Assembly: GCA_019930625.1 (NCBI GenBank)
Contig: CP082844.1
Span: 620,001 to 684,000 of the forward strand
Source: Nocardia asteroides
GTDB lineage: Bacteria > Actinomycetota > Actinomycetes > Mycobacteriales > Mycobacteriaceae
DNA: 64,000 bases
Direction of reading: 5' to 3'
Of this stretch, positions 46,558 to 54,243 are shown piece after piece (position 1 is the stretch's first letter; every line of letters begins with the position of its first letter). Under the pieces are notes generated by a model. That model did no database searches. It saw nothing but the letters and a program-made list of their open reading frames with translations, and had not been told where the DNA came from. The translations under genes were made by a program, and so were the position numbers.

Positions 46558-47577
46558 TCAGTACTGGAGTGAACCACCCCACTGGGTGGTGACACCACCC
46601 ACATCGACGGTTTGCGGAGCGAAATCGCCCGGCTGAAGCGGAAGCTTAACCTGTGCGGCGGCCTCCAGGGCGGCCGCGCCGCCCGGCTGCTCCCGGATCC
46701 AGTCCTCCACCGCGGCCTTGGCCACGTTCAGCTGGGTGGTGTCGAACACCGCGGTGGTGTTGTTCGAGGCCAAGCCCTCGCCGCCGGTGTAGGTGGTCAG
46801 CTTGACGGTGTTCTTGTCGACGAACTCCACCGAGACACCGGCTTCACCCGCACCGGTCGGCGTGCGGTAGCCGATGGTGCCGACGTAACCGGCCTCGTTG
46901 CTGAAGTGGTGGGTGTTGGCCACGTGACCGGGCAGCACGGTGCCGCCGTCGATGTTGGCGCCGATCTCCGCGTGCGGACCGGTCATCTCCACGACCGGCG
47001 CCGGCGGGGCGGCTTCCAGGCGCGGCGCCTGCCAGCGCGGCTGCGGCTGCACCAGCGTGGAACTCTCCGGCTCCCGCGCCTCGGCGTTGCCGCCCTGGGT
47101 GCCCGGCTGCGGGGCAGCCTGCTCCCCGGGCTGCGGCGCGGCCTGATCCGGCACGACCGCGGGCTGCGGATCGCTGGGCTGCTGCTGGCCGGGAACCGGC
47201 AGCGGCGCGACGCGGGGGGTGGTCACGCCCGGCTGGGTCGGTTGGGCCAGCCGCGGATCCTTCTTCTGATCGGGCACGGCCTGGTTCTGGTCCGGCGTGG
47301 TGACGCCGGGCTGGCTCGGCGTCGGCTTGCTCTCCGGCTTCTGCCGATCCTGCTCGGATTCCGGCTTGTCCGGTTCCGGCTGAGTGGTCTCGGGGGTGCT
47401 CGGCGACTCGTTCACGCCCGGCTGCGCCGGAGCGGGCGTCGGCGGAGTGGTCGGCTGATCGTTGGGAGCCGCCCCCGCCGGCGCAGCGAAGAGAGTGGCC
47501 ACTGCAGCCGCTGTGGCCAGCGGCAACGAGGTGCTCGCCATCGCTCGCTGCGCCCGACTCGGCTTACGATGTTTCAC
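46558..47577 (-). CDS. Secreted Pro/Gln-rich protein, function unknown
   Basis: A 339-residue exported protein. GTG 47577 opens a signal peptide (KHRKPSRAQRAMASTSLPLATAAAVATLFAAPAGA) with cleavage expected after AGA. About 160 residues of Pro/Gln/Thr-rich sequence with recurrent QPGVTTP and QPGEQ/QPGTQ motifs follow, probably a cell-wall-spanning linker. The C-terminal ~125 residues form a globular domain (GPHAEIGANIDGGTVLPGHVANTHHF, GVSVEFVDKNTVKLTTYTG). There is no cysteine, so no lipid anchor or disulfide. The family is unrecognised. An AAGGG sequence lies about 10 nt upstream. A perfect 20-bp palindrome sits 74 nt before the start. Confidence 0.75.
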   Translation of the reverse strand: MKHRKPSRAQRAMASTSLPLATAAAVATLFAAPAGAAPNDQPTTPPTPAPAQPGVNESPSTPETTQPEPDKPESEQDRQKPESKPTPSQPGVTTPDQNQAVPDQKKDPRLAQPTQPGVTTPRVAPLPVPGQQQPSDPQPAVVPDQAAPQPGEQAAPQPGTQGGNAEAREPESSTLVQPQPRWQAPRLEAAPPAPVVEMTGPHAEIGANIDGGTVLPGHVANTHHFSNEAGYVGTIGYRTPTGAGEAGVSVEFVDKNTVKLTTYTGGEGLASNNTTAVFDTTQLNVAKAAVEDWIREQPGGAAALEAAAQVKLPLQPGDFAPQTVDVGGVTTQWGGSLQY

Positions 47578-47884
47578 TTTTCGCAATCCCTTCCCGGGTG
47601 CGGCCTGGTCGGCCGCATTCAGTTGTCCCCTGGGTGAGACGCCTGATCGCCGAACGGCCCGGGCCGTTCGCTCGTGCCGATTTGGAAAGGACCCATCCCC
47701 CCACACCGAACTCCGCGACCCTCCTGCGATCGCATCTCTGCCGAGAGTGAACCACATGTGCGCACGATGGGCAACGCTGCGAATGACCAAGGGTGGCAAG
47801 ACTCCCCGCGTCCCCGCCCCGCCCCGAGTTCTCGGGGCGTGATGTCCTGAATCGGACACGGCACAGCGCGCGCCGAAACGGAAG
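47578..47884. other. Intergenic region with a palindrome and a hairpin
   Basis: These 307 bp hold a perfect 20-bp palindrome CGAACGGCCCGGGCCGTTCG (47651-47670) and, just after the lpdA stop, a hairpin GCCCCGA-GTTC-TCGGGGC (47821-47838) that could terminate lpdA transcription. The promoter of the secreted protein gene must lie here. No gene is seen. Confidence 0.6.
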
Positions 47885-49288
47885 TCAGTCCAGGTCGTCG
47901 TGCCGCATCAGCAATCGCGCCGCCTCGGTCACCGAACCCGTCAGCGAGGGGTACACCGAGAAGGTCTGGGCCAGGTCGTTGACCGTCAGGTTGTTCTGCA
48001 CCGCAAGGGCGATCGGCAGGATCAGCTCCGAGGCGATCGGAGCGACGACGACGCCGCCGATCACCACGCCGGTCGCGGGGCGGCAGAAGATCTTGACGAA
48101 ACCGCGTCGCAGCCCGGACATCTTGGCGCGGGGGTTCGTGTTCAGCGGCAGCATCACCGTGCGGGCGGGGACCTCACCGTTGTCGATCGCGTTCTGGCTG
48201 ACGCCGACGGTCGCGATCTCCGGCCGGGTGAACACCGCGGAGGCAACGGTCTTCAGGCGAATCGGGCTGACGCCCTCCCCGAGCGCGTGGTACATCGCGA
48301 TGCGTCCCTGCATCGCGGCCACCGAGGCCAGCGGCAGCAGGCCGGTGCAGTCGCCCGCGGCGTAGATGCCGGGCACCGACGTGCGCGAAACGCGATCCAC
48401 CCGCAGGTAGCCGCCGCGGTCGAGTTCGATGCCGACCCGCTCGAGTCCGAGCCCGGCGGTGTTGGGTGTCGAGCCCACGGTCATCAGCGCGTGCGAGCCG
48501 GAAACCGTGCGTCCGTCGGACAACTTGACCACGATGCCGTCGGCGGTGCGCTCCACCGCGTCGGCGCGGGCGTGCTTGACCAGTTCGACGCCGCGTTCGG
48601 CCAGCGCGTCCTCCAGCACGAGCGCCGCGTCGGCGTCCTCCCCGGGCAGAACGCGGTCGCGGCTGGAGACCAGCTTCACCCGCACACCCATTTCGGTGTA
48701 GGCGGAGACGAACTCGGCGCCCGTCACACCGGAACCGACGACCACCAGGGTCTCCGGCAACTCCTCGAGGTCGTAGAGCTGACGCCAGTTGAGGATGCGT
48801 TCACCGTCCGGCTCGGCGCCCGGCAGCACGCGCGGGCTCGCGCCGGTGGCGATCAGCACCACCTCGGCCTCGATGGTCTGCTGCGCGCCGTCGGCCAGCT
48901 TGGCCAGCACGCGGTGCGCGGCCAGCCCGCCGGCGCGGTCGATCAGCTCGCCGTACCCGGCGAGCACGGTCACCCCCACGGTCTGCAGCTTGGAGCGGAT
49001 ATCGGAGGACTGCGCCAGGGCCAGCGCCTTCACGCGCCCGTTCACCTCCGCCAGCTGCACCTGCGCCTGGTTCGGGTCCAGGGTGATCCCGAGATCGCGA
49101 GCGCGGCGCAGGTCGGTGCGCACGCCGGTCGAGGCGATGAAGGTCTTGGACGGGACACAGTCCCAGAGCACACACGCGCCGCCGATGCCGTCGGAGTCGA
49201 CCAGCGTCACCGACGCTCCGTGCTGTGCCGCCACCAGGGCCGCCTCATAGCCGGCCGGTCCGCCGCCGATGATCGCGATGCGGGTCAT
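47885..49288 (-). CDS. lpdA: LpdA-type FAD-dependent pyridine nucleotide-disulfide oxidoreductase
   Basis: A 467-residue flavoprotein of the disulfide reductase family and homologue of M. tuberculosis LpdA (Rv3303c), an NAD(P)H:quinone reductase. The FAD site is IAIIGGGPAGYEAALVAAQ, the second nucleotide site VVVGSGVTGAEFVSAY, and the FAD Asp block GIYAAGDCTGLLPLAS. The redox motif reads GGACVLWDCVPSKT: both cysteines (39 and 44) are present, whereas I recall the M. tuberculosis protein having Ala at the first. The C-terminal His-Glu pair of lipoamide dehydrogenases is absent (VYPSLTGS), so lipoamide reduction is unlikely. ATG 49288 has GGAGG at 5 nt. Confidence 0.93.
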   Translation of the reverse strand: MTRIAIIGGGPAGYEAALVAAQHGASVTLVDSDGIGGACVLWDCVPSKTFIASTGVRTDLRRARDLGITLDPNQAQVQLAEVNGRVKALALAQSSDIRSKLQTVGVTVLAGYGELIDRAGGLAAHRVLAKLADGAQQTIEAEVVLIATGASPRVLPGAEPDGERILNWRQLYDLEELPETLVVVGSGVTGAEFVSAYTEMGVRVKLVSSRDRVLPGEDADAALVLEDALAERGVELVKHARADAVERTADGIVVKLSDGRTVSGSHALMTVGSTPNTAGLGLERVGIELDRGGYLRVDRVSRTSVPGIYAAGDCTGLLPLASVAAMQGRIAMYHALGEGVSPIRLKTVASAVFTRPEIATVGVSQNAIDNGEVPARTVMLPLNTNPRAKMSGLRRGFVKIFCRPATGVVIGGVVVAPIASELILPIALAVQNNLTVNDLAQTFSVYPSLTGSVTEAARLLMRHDDLD

Positions 49289-49461
49289 TGATACCTCCGC
49301 TCGTGCTTCGCGCCGGGATCTCCGGCACGGGTAAACGTTATCCGGCAACCTCCTCGCACTACCGAGCGCGTTACCGGTGCGCAACAGTTCCGCACCCCGC
49401 GCCGCGCCGCAGGTGCGGCAATCAAACGCGGTCTGCGAAGGTTATTGGCTACCCTTCTCTG

Positions 49462-49935
49462 GTGCCGATCTATGCCGCCTATGGGTCCAACATGGACTCG
49501 ACGCAGATGCTCGAGCGCTGTCCGCACTCCCCCATGTCCGGGACGGGCTGGTTGGAGGGCTGGCGGCTCACCTTTGCCGGTGATGACATCGGCTGGGAAG
49601 GGCCTCTCGCGACGGTCGTGGAGGATCCCAATTCCCGGGTGTTCGTCGTGCTCTACGACGTGTCCCCCGAGGACGAACAGCGGCTGGACCGCTGGGAGGG
49701 CTCGGACTTCGGTATCCACAAGAAGATCCGACTGCGCGTCACCCGCAACGCCGACGGCGGCGAACCCACGCTGGCCTGGCTGTATGTGCTGGACGCCTAC
49801 GAGGGCGGCCTGCCCTCGGCCCGCTACCTCGGCGTGATCGCCGACGCCGCCGAAAAGGCGGGAGCGCCAGAGGATTACGTCCACGCCCTACGCACCCGCA
49901 ACAGCCGGAACGTCGGCCCGGGCAACTTCGGCTGA
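49462..49935 (+). CDS. Gamma-glutamylcyclotransferase-like protein
   Basis: A 157-residue GGCT/AIG2-fold protein. The N-terminal VPIYAAYGSNMDSTQMLERCP contains the YGSNM substrate-binding loop of the family; the acidic catalytic position is in DEQRLDRWEG. Family members cyclise gamma-glutamyl amines or peptides to 5-oxoproline; actinobacterial substrates are unknown. GTG 49462 has no clear SD. It is divergent from lpdA, and this neighbour pair is conserved in M. tuberculosis (Rv3303c-Rv3304). A perfect 15-bp hairpin lies between it and the convergent amidohydrolase gene. Confidence 0.88.
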   Translation: MPIYAAYGSNMDSTQMLERCPHSPMSGTGWLEGWRLTFAGDDIGWEGPLATVVEDPNSRVFVVLYDVSPEDEQRLDRWEGSDFGIHKKIRLRVTRNADGGEPTLAWLYVLDAYEGGLPSARYLGVIADAAEKAGAPEDYVHALRTRNSRNVGPGNFG

Positions 49936-49955
49936 CCGCGACAGTCCGCCGACGT

Positions 49956-49994
49956 CAGCGGCGTGGCCGACCCGAGGGTTCGGCCACGCCGCTG
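49956..49994. terminator. Bidirectional hairpin terminator
   Basis: CAGCGGCGTGGCCGA (49956-49970) and TCGGCCACGCCGCTG (49980-49994) pair perfectly over 15 bp with a 9-nt loop. The site lies midway between the convergent GGCT-like and amidohydrolase genes, so it can serve both directions. Confidence 0.75.
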
Positions 49995-50044
49995 CACCGG
50001 CAACGCCCCGTGTGACGAACAACAGCGCCGGTGTGACGAAGAAC

Positions 50045-51307
50045 TCAGCGCGCGCCGAGCACGAGATTGCTCAGCACCCGCACGCCGACCGCGAGGGCAC
50101 GCTCATCGATGTCGAAGGTGGGCTGGTGCAGGTCCAGCTGTTCGCCCTCCCCGGACCAGACGCCCAGGCGCGCCATCGCGCCCGGCACCTCCTCGAGATA
50201 CCAGGAGAAGTCCTCGCCACCGCCGGACTGCAGAGTGTCGGCCAGCGCGTCGGGGCCGAGCGCGCGGATCGCGTCCTCGAAGATGCGGGTGGAGTGCTCG
50301 TCGTTGACCACAGGAGGCACGCCGCGCCGGTAGTTCAGCTGGTAGCGCACGCCCGTCGGGGCCAGCAGGCCGTCGACGATCTGCCGCACCATCGGCTCCA
50401 GCAGCGACCAGGTGGCGTGATCTCCGGTGCGGATGGTGCCGGTGAGCATGCCGGTCTGCGGAATGGCGTTGGGCGCTTTTCCCGCGCTCACCGCACCCCA
50501 CACCATCACGGTGCTGGTGCGCGGGTCGATGCGACGGCTGAGCAGGCCCGGCAGGCCGGTGATGACCGAGCCGATCGCGTAGACCAGGTCGCTGGTCAGG
50601 TGTGGACGGGAAGTGTGGCCGCCCGGCGAGTCGAGCACCAGCTCGATGGTGTCGGCGGCGGAGGTGATCGCACCGACGCGGATGCCGACCCGGCCCACTT
50701 CCAGGCGCGGGTCACAATGCAGCGCGAAGATCCGCTCCACACCCGTCATCGCGCCCGTGGCGACCACGTCGATCGCACCGCCCGGCATGACCTCCTCGGC
50801 GGGCTGGAACACCAGCCGCACCCCGACCGGCAGCTCCGGCACCTCGGCCAGCGCCAGCGCCGTGCCGAGCAGGATGGTGGTGTGCGCGTCGTGGCCGCAC
50901 GCGTGCGACACGCCGGGCACCGTCGAGGCGAAGGGCAGTCCGGTGAACTCCTGCAGCGGCAGCGCGTCCATATCGGCGCGCAGGCCGATTCGCGGCCCGT
51001 CCGGCCCGATGTCACAGATCAAGCCCGTGCCGCCGGGAAGTACCTGCGGCGCCAGGCCCGCCTTGGTCAGCCACGCCGAGACGAACTCGGTGGTGCCGAA
51101 CTCGGTACGGGACAATTCCGGGTTGGCGTGGATGTGCCTGCGCCATTGGACGAGATCGACCGTGTGATCGGCCAGCCACGACTCCACCGCTTCCCGCCCG
51201 GATCCCACGGTCTCCGACGCCGCGGAGCCGCCGGTGCTCTCCACGGCCACGCGGATACCCGCTGCCTGGCCCGTCGCCGGCGCCGCCGAACGGCCGGTTG
51301 TGCTCAC
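50045..51307 (-). CDS. amiA1: M20-family amidohydrolase (AmiA1-like)
   Basis: A 420-residue metallopeptidase-fold amidohydrolase of the M20D group (N-acyl-amino-acid, hippurate or peptide hydrolases). Metal-ligand motifs are ADMDALPL, SHACGHDAHT with Cys-Gly-His, FQPAEEVMPGG and a late GGGEDFSWYL. The first ~35 residues (TGRSAAPATGQAAGIRV) are a non-conserved extension. GTG 51307 overlaps the stop of the upstream paralogue gene (51304-51307), so the two are coupled. The pair corresponds to M. tuberculosis Rv3305c/Rv3306c. The true substrate is unknown. Confidence 0.92.
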   Translation of the reverse strand: MSTTGRSAAPATGQAAGIRVAVESTGGSAASETVGSGREAVESWLADHTVDLVQWRRHIHANPELSRTEFGTTEFVSAWLTKAGLAPQVLPGGTGLICDIGPDGPRIGLRADMDALPLQEFTGLPFASTVPGVSHACGHDAHTTILLGTALALAEVPELPVGVRLVFQPAEEVMPGGAIDVVATGAMTGVERIFALHCDPRLEVGRVGIRVGAITSAADTIELVLDSPGGHTSRPHLTSDLVYAIGSVITGLPGLLSRRIDPRTSTVMVWGAVSAGKAPNAIPQTGMLTGTIRTGDHATWSLLEPMVRQIVDGLLAPTGVRYQLNYRRGVPPVVNDEHSTRIFEDAIRALGPDALADTLQSGGGEDFSWYLEEVPGAMARLGVWSGEGEQLDLHQPTFDIDERALAVGVRVLSNLVLGAR

Positions 51308-52545
51308 CGAATGTCCTCCTGTCGTTGAACTAGCCGTTGCAACAACCTGTCTCTATGGATGTCATCGCGGGCGACGGCGATAGCGGTACGCGCGAGGGCG
51401 AGCGCACCGTCGAGGACCGCACGATCCGCCGAAGCGTTGACGCTGGCCGCGGCGAAGCCGGGCTGATGTGTCACCGCACCACCGGCATCGATGCCGATGA
51501 CCGGGTGGATCCCCGGAATGACGTTGGTGACGTTCCCCATATCGGTGCTGCCCAGCGGCCGCTGCGCCTCGAACTCCGGAGCCAGCGGCACGCGTCCCAA
51601 TCCGGCGAGTTGCTCGCGATAGACGAGCAGCAACTCCGGATCCGGGGTCAGCTCGGTATACGTCGGCGCGAGCGTCCGGATTTCGTGGGTGCAGCCGGTC
51701 GCGAGGGCGCCCGCCTCGAAACAAGCCGACGCTCGTCGCATCAGATCGTCGAGGGATGCGGAGTCGACTGCGCGTAGGTAATACAGCAGTTCCGCACGTC
51801 CGGGCACGATGTTGGGAGCTACGCCACCGTCGCCGACTATACCGTGCAGTTGCTGGCCGGGCAGGAGATGCTGCCGCAGCAACCCCAGAGCGACCTGTGC
51901 GACGGTCACCGCGTCGCCCGCGTTGCGGCCCTGCTCCGGGGCCGCGCTGGCATGCGCCTCACGCCCGTGGAAGACCACCGAGACGTCGGCCAGAGCCAGC
52001 GACCTGGCGCCGACGATGTCGAGCGGACCCGGATGCACCATCATCGCCATCGCGACGTCATCGAACACCCCATGTTCCAGCATGAGCACCTTGCCGCCGC
52101 CGCTCTCCTCGGCGGGGGTGCCGAACACCAGCACAGTCAGGTCCAGCGCGTCGGCGACCTCGGCGAGACCGAGCGCCGCCCCCACCGCGGACGCGGCGAT
52201 GACGTTGTGCCCGCAGGCATGCCCGATCTCGGGCAGCGCGTCGTACTCGGCGCAGATGCCGACGGTCAGCGCCCCGCTGCCATAGCGTGCTCGGAACGCC
52301 GTCGGCAGACCGGCGACGCCGTTGTCGATCTCGAAGCCACGCTCGGCGAGCGGAGCGACGGTCTTGGCGACGCTGCGGACCTCCTCGAACGCCAGCTCGG
52401 GTTCGGCGTGGATCGCGTGTGACAGGCCGATCAGCTCGGCCGACGCCGCTCGGATCGCGGCGTCACTGCGACCGGCCGGGTCGACCTCGCACACGGCGTT
52501 GCCGTCGTGTTGCGATTCCTGGCGCCCGCTGCGCGGTGGTGGCAT
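51304..52545 (-). CDS. amiB1: M20-family amidohydrolase (AmiB1-like)
   Basis: A 413-residue M20D amidohydrolase, paralogous to the downstream gene. It has EYDALPEIGHACGHNVIAASA, GTPAEESGGGK, a dimerisation domain with FHGREAHASAAPEQGRNAGDA, and LGSTDMGNVTNVIPGIHP. The related p-aminobenzoyl-glutamate hydrolase subgroup shares the GSTDMGNV motif, so folate breakdown products are a possible substrate class. ATG 52545 is chosen as it begins a plausible N-terminus; an in-frame extension to 52824 would read through the dispersed repeat and is rejected. The repeat terminal hairpin lies 33 nt upstream of this ATG. Confidence 0.9.
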   Translation of the reverse strand: MPPPRSGRQESQHDGNAVCEVDPAGRSDAAIRAASAELIGLSHAIHAEPELAFEEVRSVAKTVAPLAERGFEIDNGVAGLPTAFRARYGSGALTVGICAEYDALPEIGHACGHNVIAASAVGAALGLAEVADALDLTVLVFGTPAEESGGGKVLMLEHGVFDDVAMAMMVHPGPLDIVGARSLALADVSVVFHGREAHASAAPEQGRNAGDAVTVAQVALGLLRQHLLPGQQLHGIVGDGGVAPNIVPGRAELLYYLRAVDSASLDDLMRRASACFEAGALATGCTHEIRTLAPTYTELTPDPELLLVYREQLAGLGRVPLAPEFEAQRPLGSTDMGNVTNVIPGIHPVIGIDAGGAVTHQPGFAAASVNASADRAVLDGALALARTAIAVARDDIHRDRLLQRLVQRQEDIR

Positions 52546-52995
52546 GCAACACAGTCTCGCACTGCTGTGTTTGTTTATGCAGCGCCTACGGCGCTGCGTG
52601 TTCGCGGCCCCCTTGTGGCTCGCGTCCGAGCGGCCGCCGCTTGCTCCTTCGTCGCCTACGCGTCGGCCACTCGGACGCGAGCCGGGCCGCGAGCGGACAA
52701 TGCTCGGTCTCGCTTCGCTCGAAAGACGTGGTTGTGCCCGTGTGGTGGAGACGACACCTCGACCTGCGGACTTGGGGCCTGCTATTCGTCGGCGGTCGTC
52801 TTCGTGCGGACCGGTGCAACTCATATCCGCCCGCGCGCGACGGTGCCCCGAGAGGAGCCGAGGTATGAGCCGGCTGTCCGAGCGCGGCGCGCGCCGGGTC
52901 CAAAGGGGCGGGCTCAGCCTGCGGCGAATGCCAGGGTCTCCGAGGTCGACGGAATCAGCCCGCCACGAACACCGAGCTCCCCGAGCCGGACGGAA
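52546..52995. other. Intergenic region between amiB1-like gene and enoyl-CoA hydratase gene
   Basis: These 450 bp contain repeat copy B (52579-52724), about 190 bp without recognisable features, and two degenerate 41-bp copies of the 3' end of the neighbouring enoyl-CoA hydratase gene. A short dyad (AACACAG and CTGTGTT on the minus strand, 52548-52571) lies between the repeat and the amiB1-like ATG. No gene is seen. Confidence 0.55.
52579..52724 (-). repeat. Dispersed long-palindrome element, copy B (upstream of amiB1-like gene)
   Basis: A 146-bp minus-strand copy. The core from TTTCGAGCGAAGCGAGACC to GGGCCGCGAACAC differs from copy C at only about four positions. The terminal hairpin is GCAGCGCC-GTA-GGCGCTGC (52597-52579, minus strand). 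Its end is 33 nt before the ATG at 52545. The first ~10 bp shared by copies A and C (CAACTCCCGG) are not present. Confidence 0.9.
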
Positions 52996-53036
52996 TCAGC
53001 CCGCCGCGAACGCCAGGTTCTCGGGGGTGGTCGGCA
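52914..53036 (-). repeat. Degenerate 41-bp tandem repeat of a gene 3' end, three units
   Basis: Three units with exact 41-bp spacing start at TCAGCC on the plus strand (52914, 52955, 52996). The last covers the final codons and stop of the enoyl-CoA hydratase gene; the other two are diverged copies lying just beyond the stop, each repeating a CGGGCTGA- or CAGGCTGA-like end on the minus strand. Confidence 0.75.
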
Positions 53037-53724
53037 CCGCGAGACCGGCCAGGGCCTTCCCGTGCAAGGCGCGCTTGATCACCGGCAGGTTGGGCTTGCG
53101 GTTGCTCGCCAGGGCCGCCGCCCGCTCGATCGCGGTCGCGAGCAAATCGGGGGCTTCGGCCTTGCCGTCGGCGATGCCCGCGGCGATGGCCTCGTCCGCC
53201 GCGTAGCGGTGGCCGGTGGTCATCGCCTGCACACAGACCTGGTTGGTCAGCCGCTCGGTGAGCAGGGCGTTCATCCCGATGGTGAACGGCATGCCCAAGT
53301 GCACCTCGGGCAGGCAGTAGAAGCCGCGATCGGCGCGCATCATCCGGAAGTCGTGCGAGGTGGCCAGCATGGCCCCCGCGCCGAAGGCATGGCCGTTGAT
53401 CGCGGCCACGGTCGGCAGCGGGAAGGCGAGCAGGCGGGTGTAGAGCGAGTGCACGCGGTCGAGGTAGCCGTGCATCTTGTCCAGGTTGCCGAACAGCCAG
53501 TCGGTGTCCAGACCGTTGCTGTAGAACTTCCCGGTCGCGGTGGTCACCAGCGCGGCAGGTCCCTGGGAGCTCTCGACCTCGTCCAGCAAGCCGTGGAATT
53601 CGTCGATCCAGTCCGGGTGGAAACGGTTCTCGCTGTCCGTCTGTCCCTCGGTGCCGAGGTACACGACGAACACTTCACCTTGGCGTTCGAGATACGGCAT
53701 GCGGTGCAGCGTATCGGGCCACAT
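52996..53724 (-). CDS. Enoyl-CoA hydratase/isomerase-family protein
   Basis: A 242-residue crotonase-fold protein. The two oxyanion-hole segments are GKFYSNGLDTDWLF and INGHAFGAGAMLATSHDFRMM. The Glu pair used by true hydratases is not obvious at the usual places (CLPEVHLGMPF carries one Glu), so isomerase or other crotonase activity is equally likely, resembling plant-type delta3-delta2 enoyl-CoA isomerases in the NGLD motif. Start ATG 53724 or the internal ATG 53700 (MPYLERQGEVFVV) are both plausible. It lies on the same strand as the amidohydrolases but 450 bp upstream of them; the 3' end has been tandemly copied downstream. Confidence 0.85.
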   Translation of the reverse strand: MWPDTLHRMPYLERQGEVFVVYLGTEGQTDSENRFHPDWIDEFHGLLDEVESSQGPAALVTTATGKFYSNGLDTDWLFGNLDKMHGYLDRVHSLYTRLLAFPLPTVAAINGHAFGAGAMLATSHDFRMMRADRGFYCLPEVHLGMPFTIGMNALLTERLTNQVCVQAMTTGHRYAADEAIAAGIADGKAEAPDLLATAIERAAALASNRKPNLPVIKRALHGKALAGLAVPTTPENLAFAAG

Positions 53725-54072
53725 CGAACACCCCTACTCGCGGGTAGAAAGTCGAATGCCGACCCGCGACGAGCAACGCCCGACCCGACCTTTGCGATGC
53801 CGGCCCATGGTCGCGCCCCTCGATGCCGCCGATCCCGATGCGGCACGACTGATCCGAAGGCGACGAGAACTCCAGCCAGTCGGCCAGGCGTCGTCCAACC
53901 GCGCTGACACCCGCCGCGACCACACCCGGCCACCGCCCACCCGACCTGGCCAACATCCAGCTACCAGCCACCGGTGGGAAGCGTGCCAGCAGGACGACCG
54001 CCCATGCGATCACACCGGCCGATGCCGCCGCCGGGGCTCGGCTGCATCACCACCGACGCGCCCACACCCGCC
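53725..54072. other. Intergenic stretch upstream of repeat copy C
   Basis: These 348 bp lie between the divergent enoyl-CoA hydratase gene and repeat copy C. The plus strand is C-rich and purine-poor, much like the stretch that precedes copy A. Open frames cross it, but none has an SD or recognisable protein content. I see no RNA gene. Confidence 0.5.
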
Positions 54073-54228
54073 CAACTCCCGGTTTCGAGCGAAGCGAGAC
54101 CGAGCATTGTCCGTTCGCGGCCCGGCTCGCGTCCGAGTGGCCGACGCGTAGGCGACGAAGGAGCAAGCGGCGGCCGCTCGGACGCGAGCCACCGAGGGGC
54201 CGCGAACACTCAGCGCCGCAGGCGCTGA
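54073..54228 (+). repeat. Dispersed long-palindrome element, copy C (upstream of deoD)
   Basis: A 156-bp copy. Outer arms are GTTCGCGGCCC (54113-54123) and GGGCCGCGAAC (54198-54208); inner arms are GGCTCGCGTCCGAG (54124-54137) and CTCGGACGCGAGCC (54177-54190), perfect over 14 bp. The terminal hairpin is TCAGCGCC-GCA-GGCGCTGA (54210-54228), ending 15 nt before the deoD ATG. It aligns end to end with copy A. Confidence 0.92.
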
Positions 54229-54243
54229 CAATCAAACAGAGCT

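Noticed and set aside
52546..52824. Extension of the amiB1-like gene through repeat copy B
   Set aside because: The same reasoning applies: the extra 93 codons encode repeat sequence, and the M20 domain begins after ATG 52545.
53725..54072. Small gene upstream of repeat copy C
   Set aside because: Open frames lack SD, start context and recognisable protein features.
42488..54228. Repeat element as insertion sequence ends or a transposase remnant
   Set aside because: No transposase-like frame, no target-site duplication visible by eye at the three borders, and no longer element between copies.
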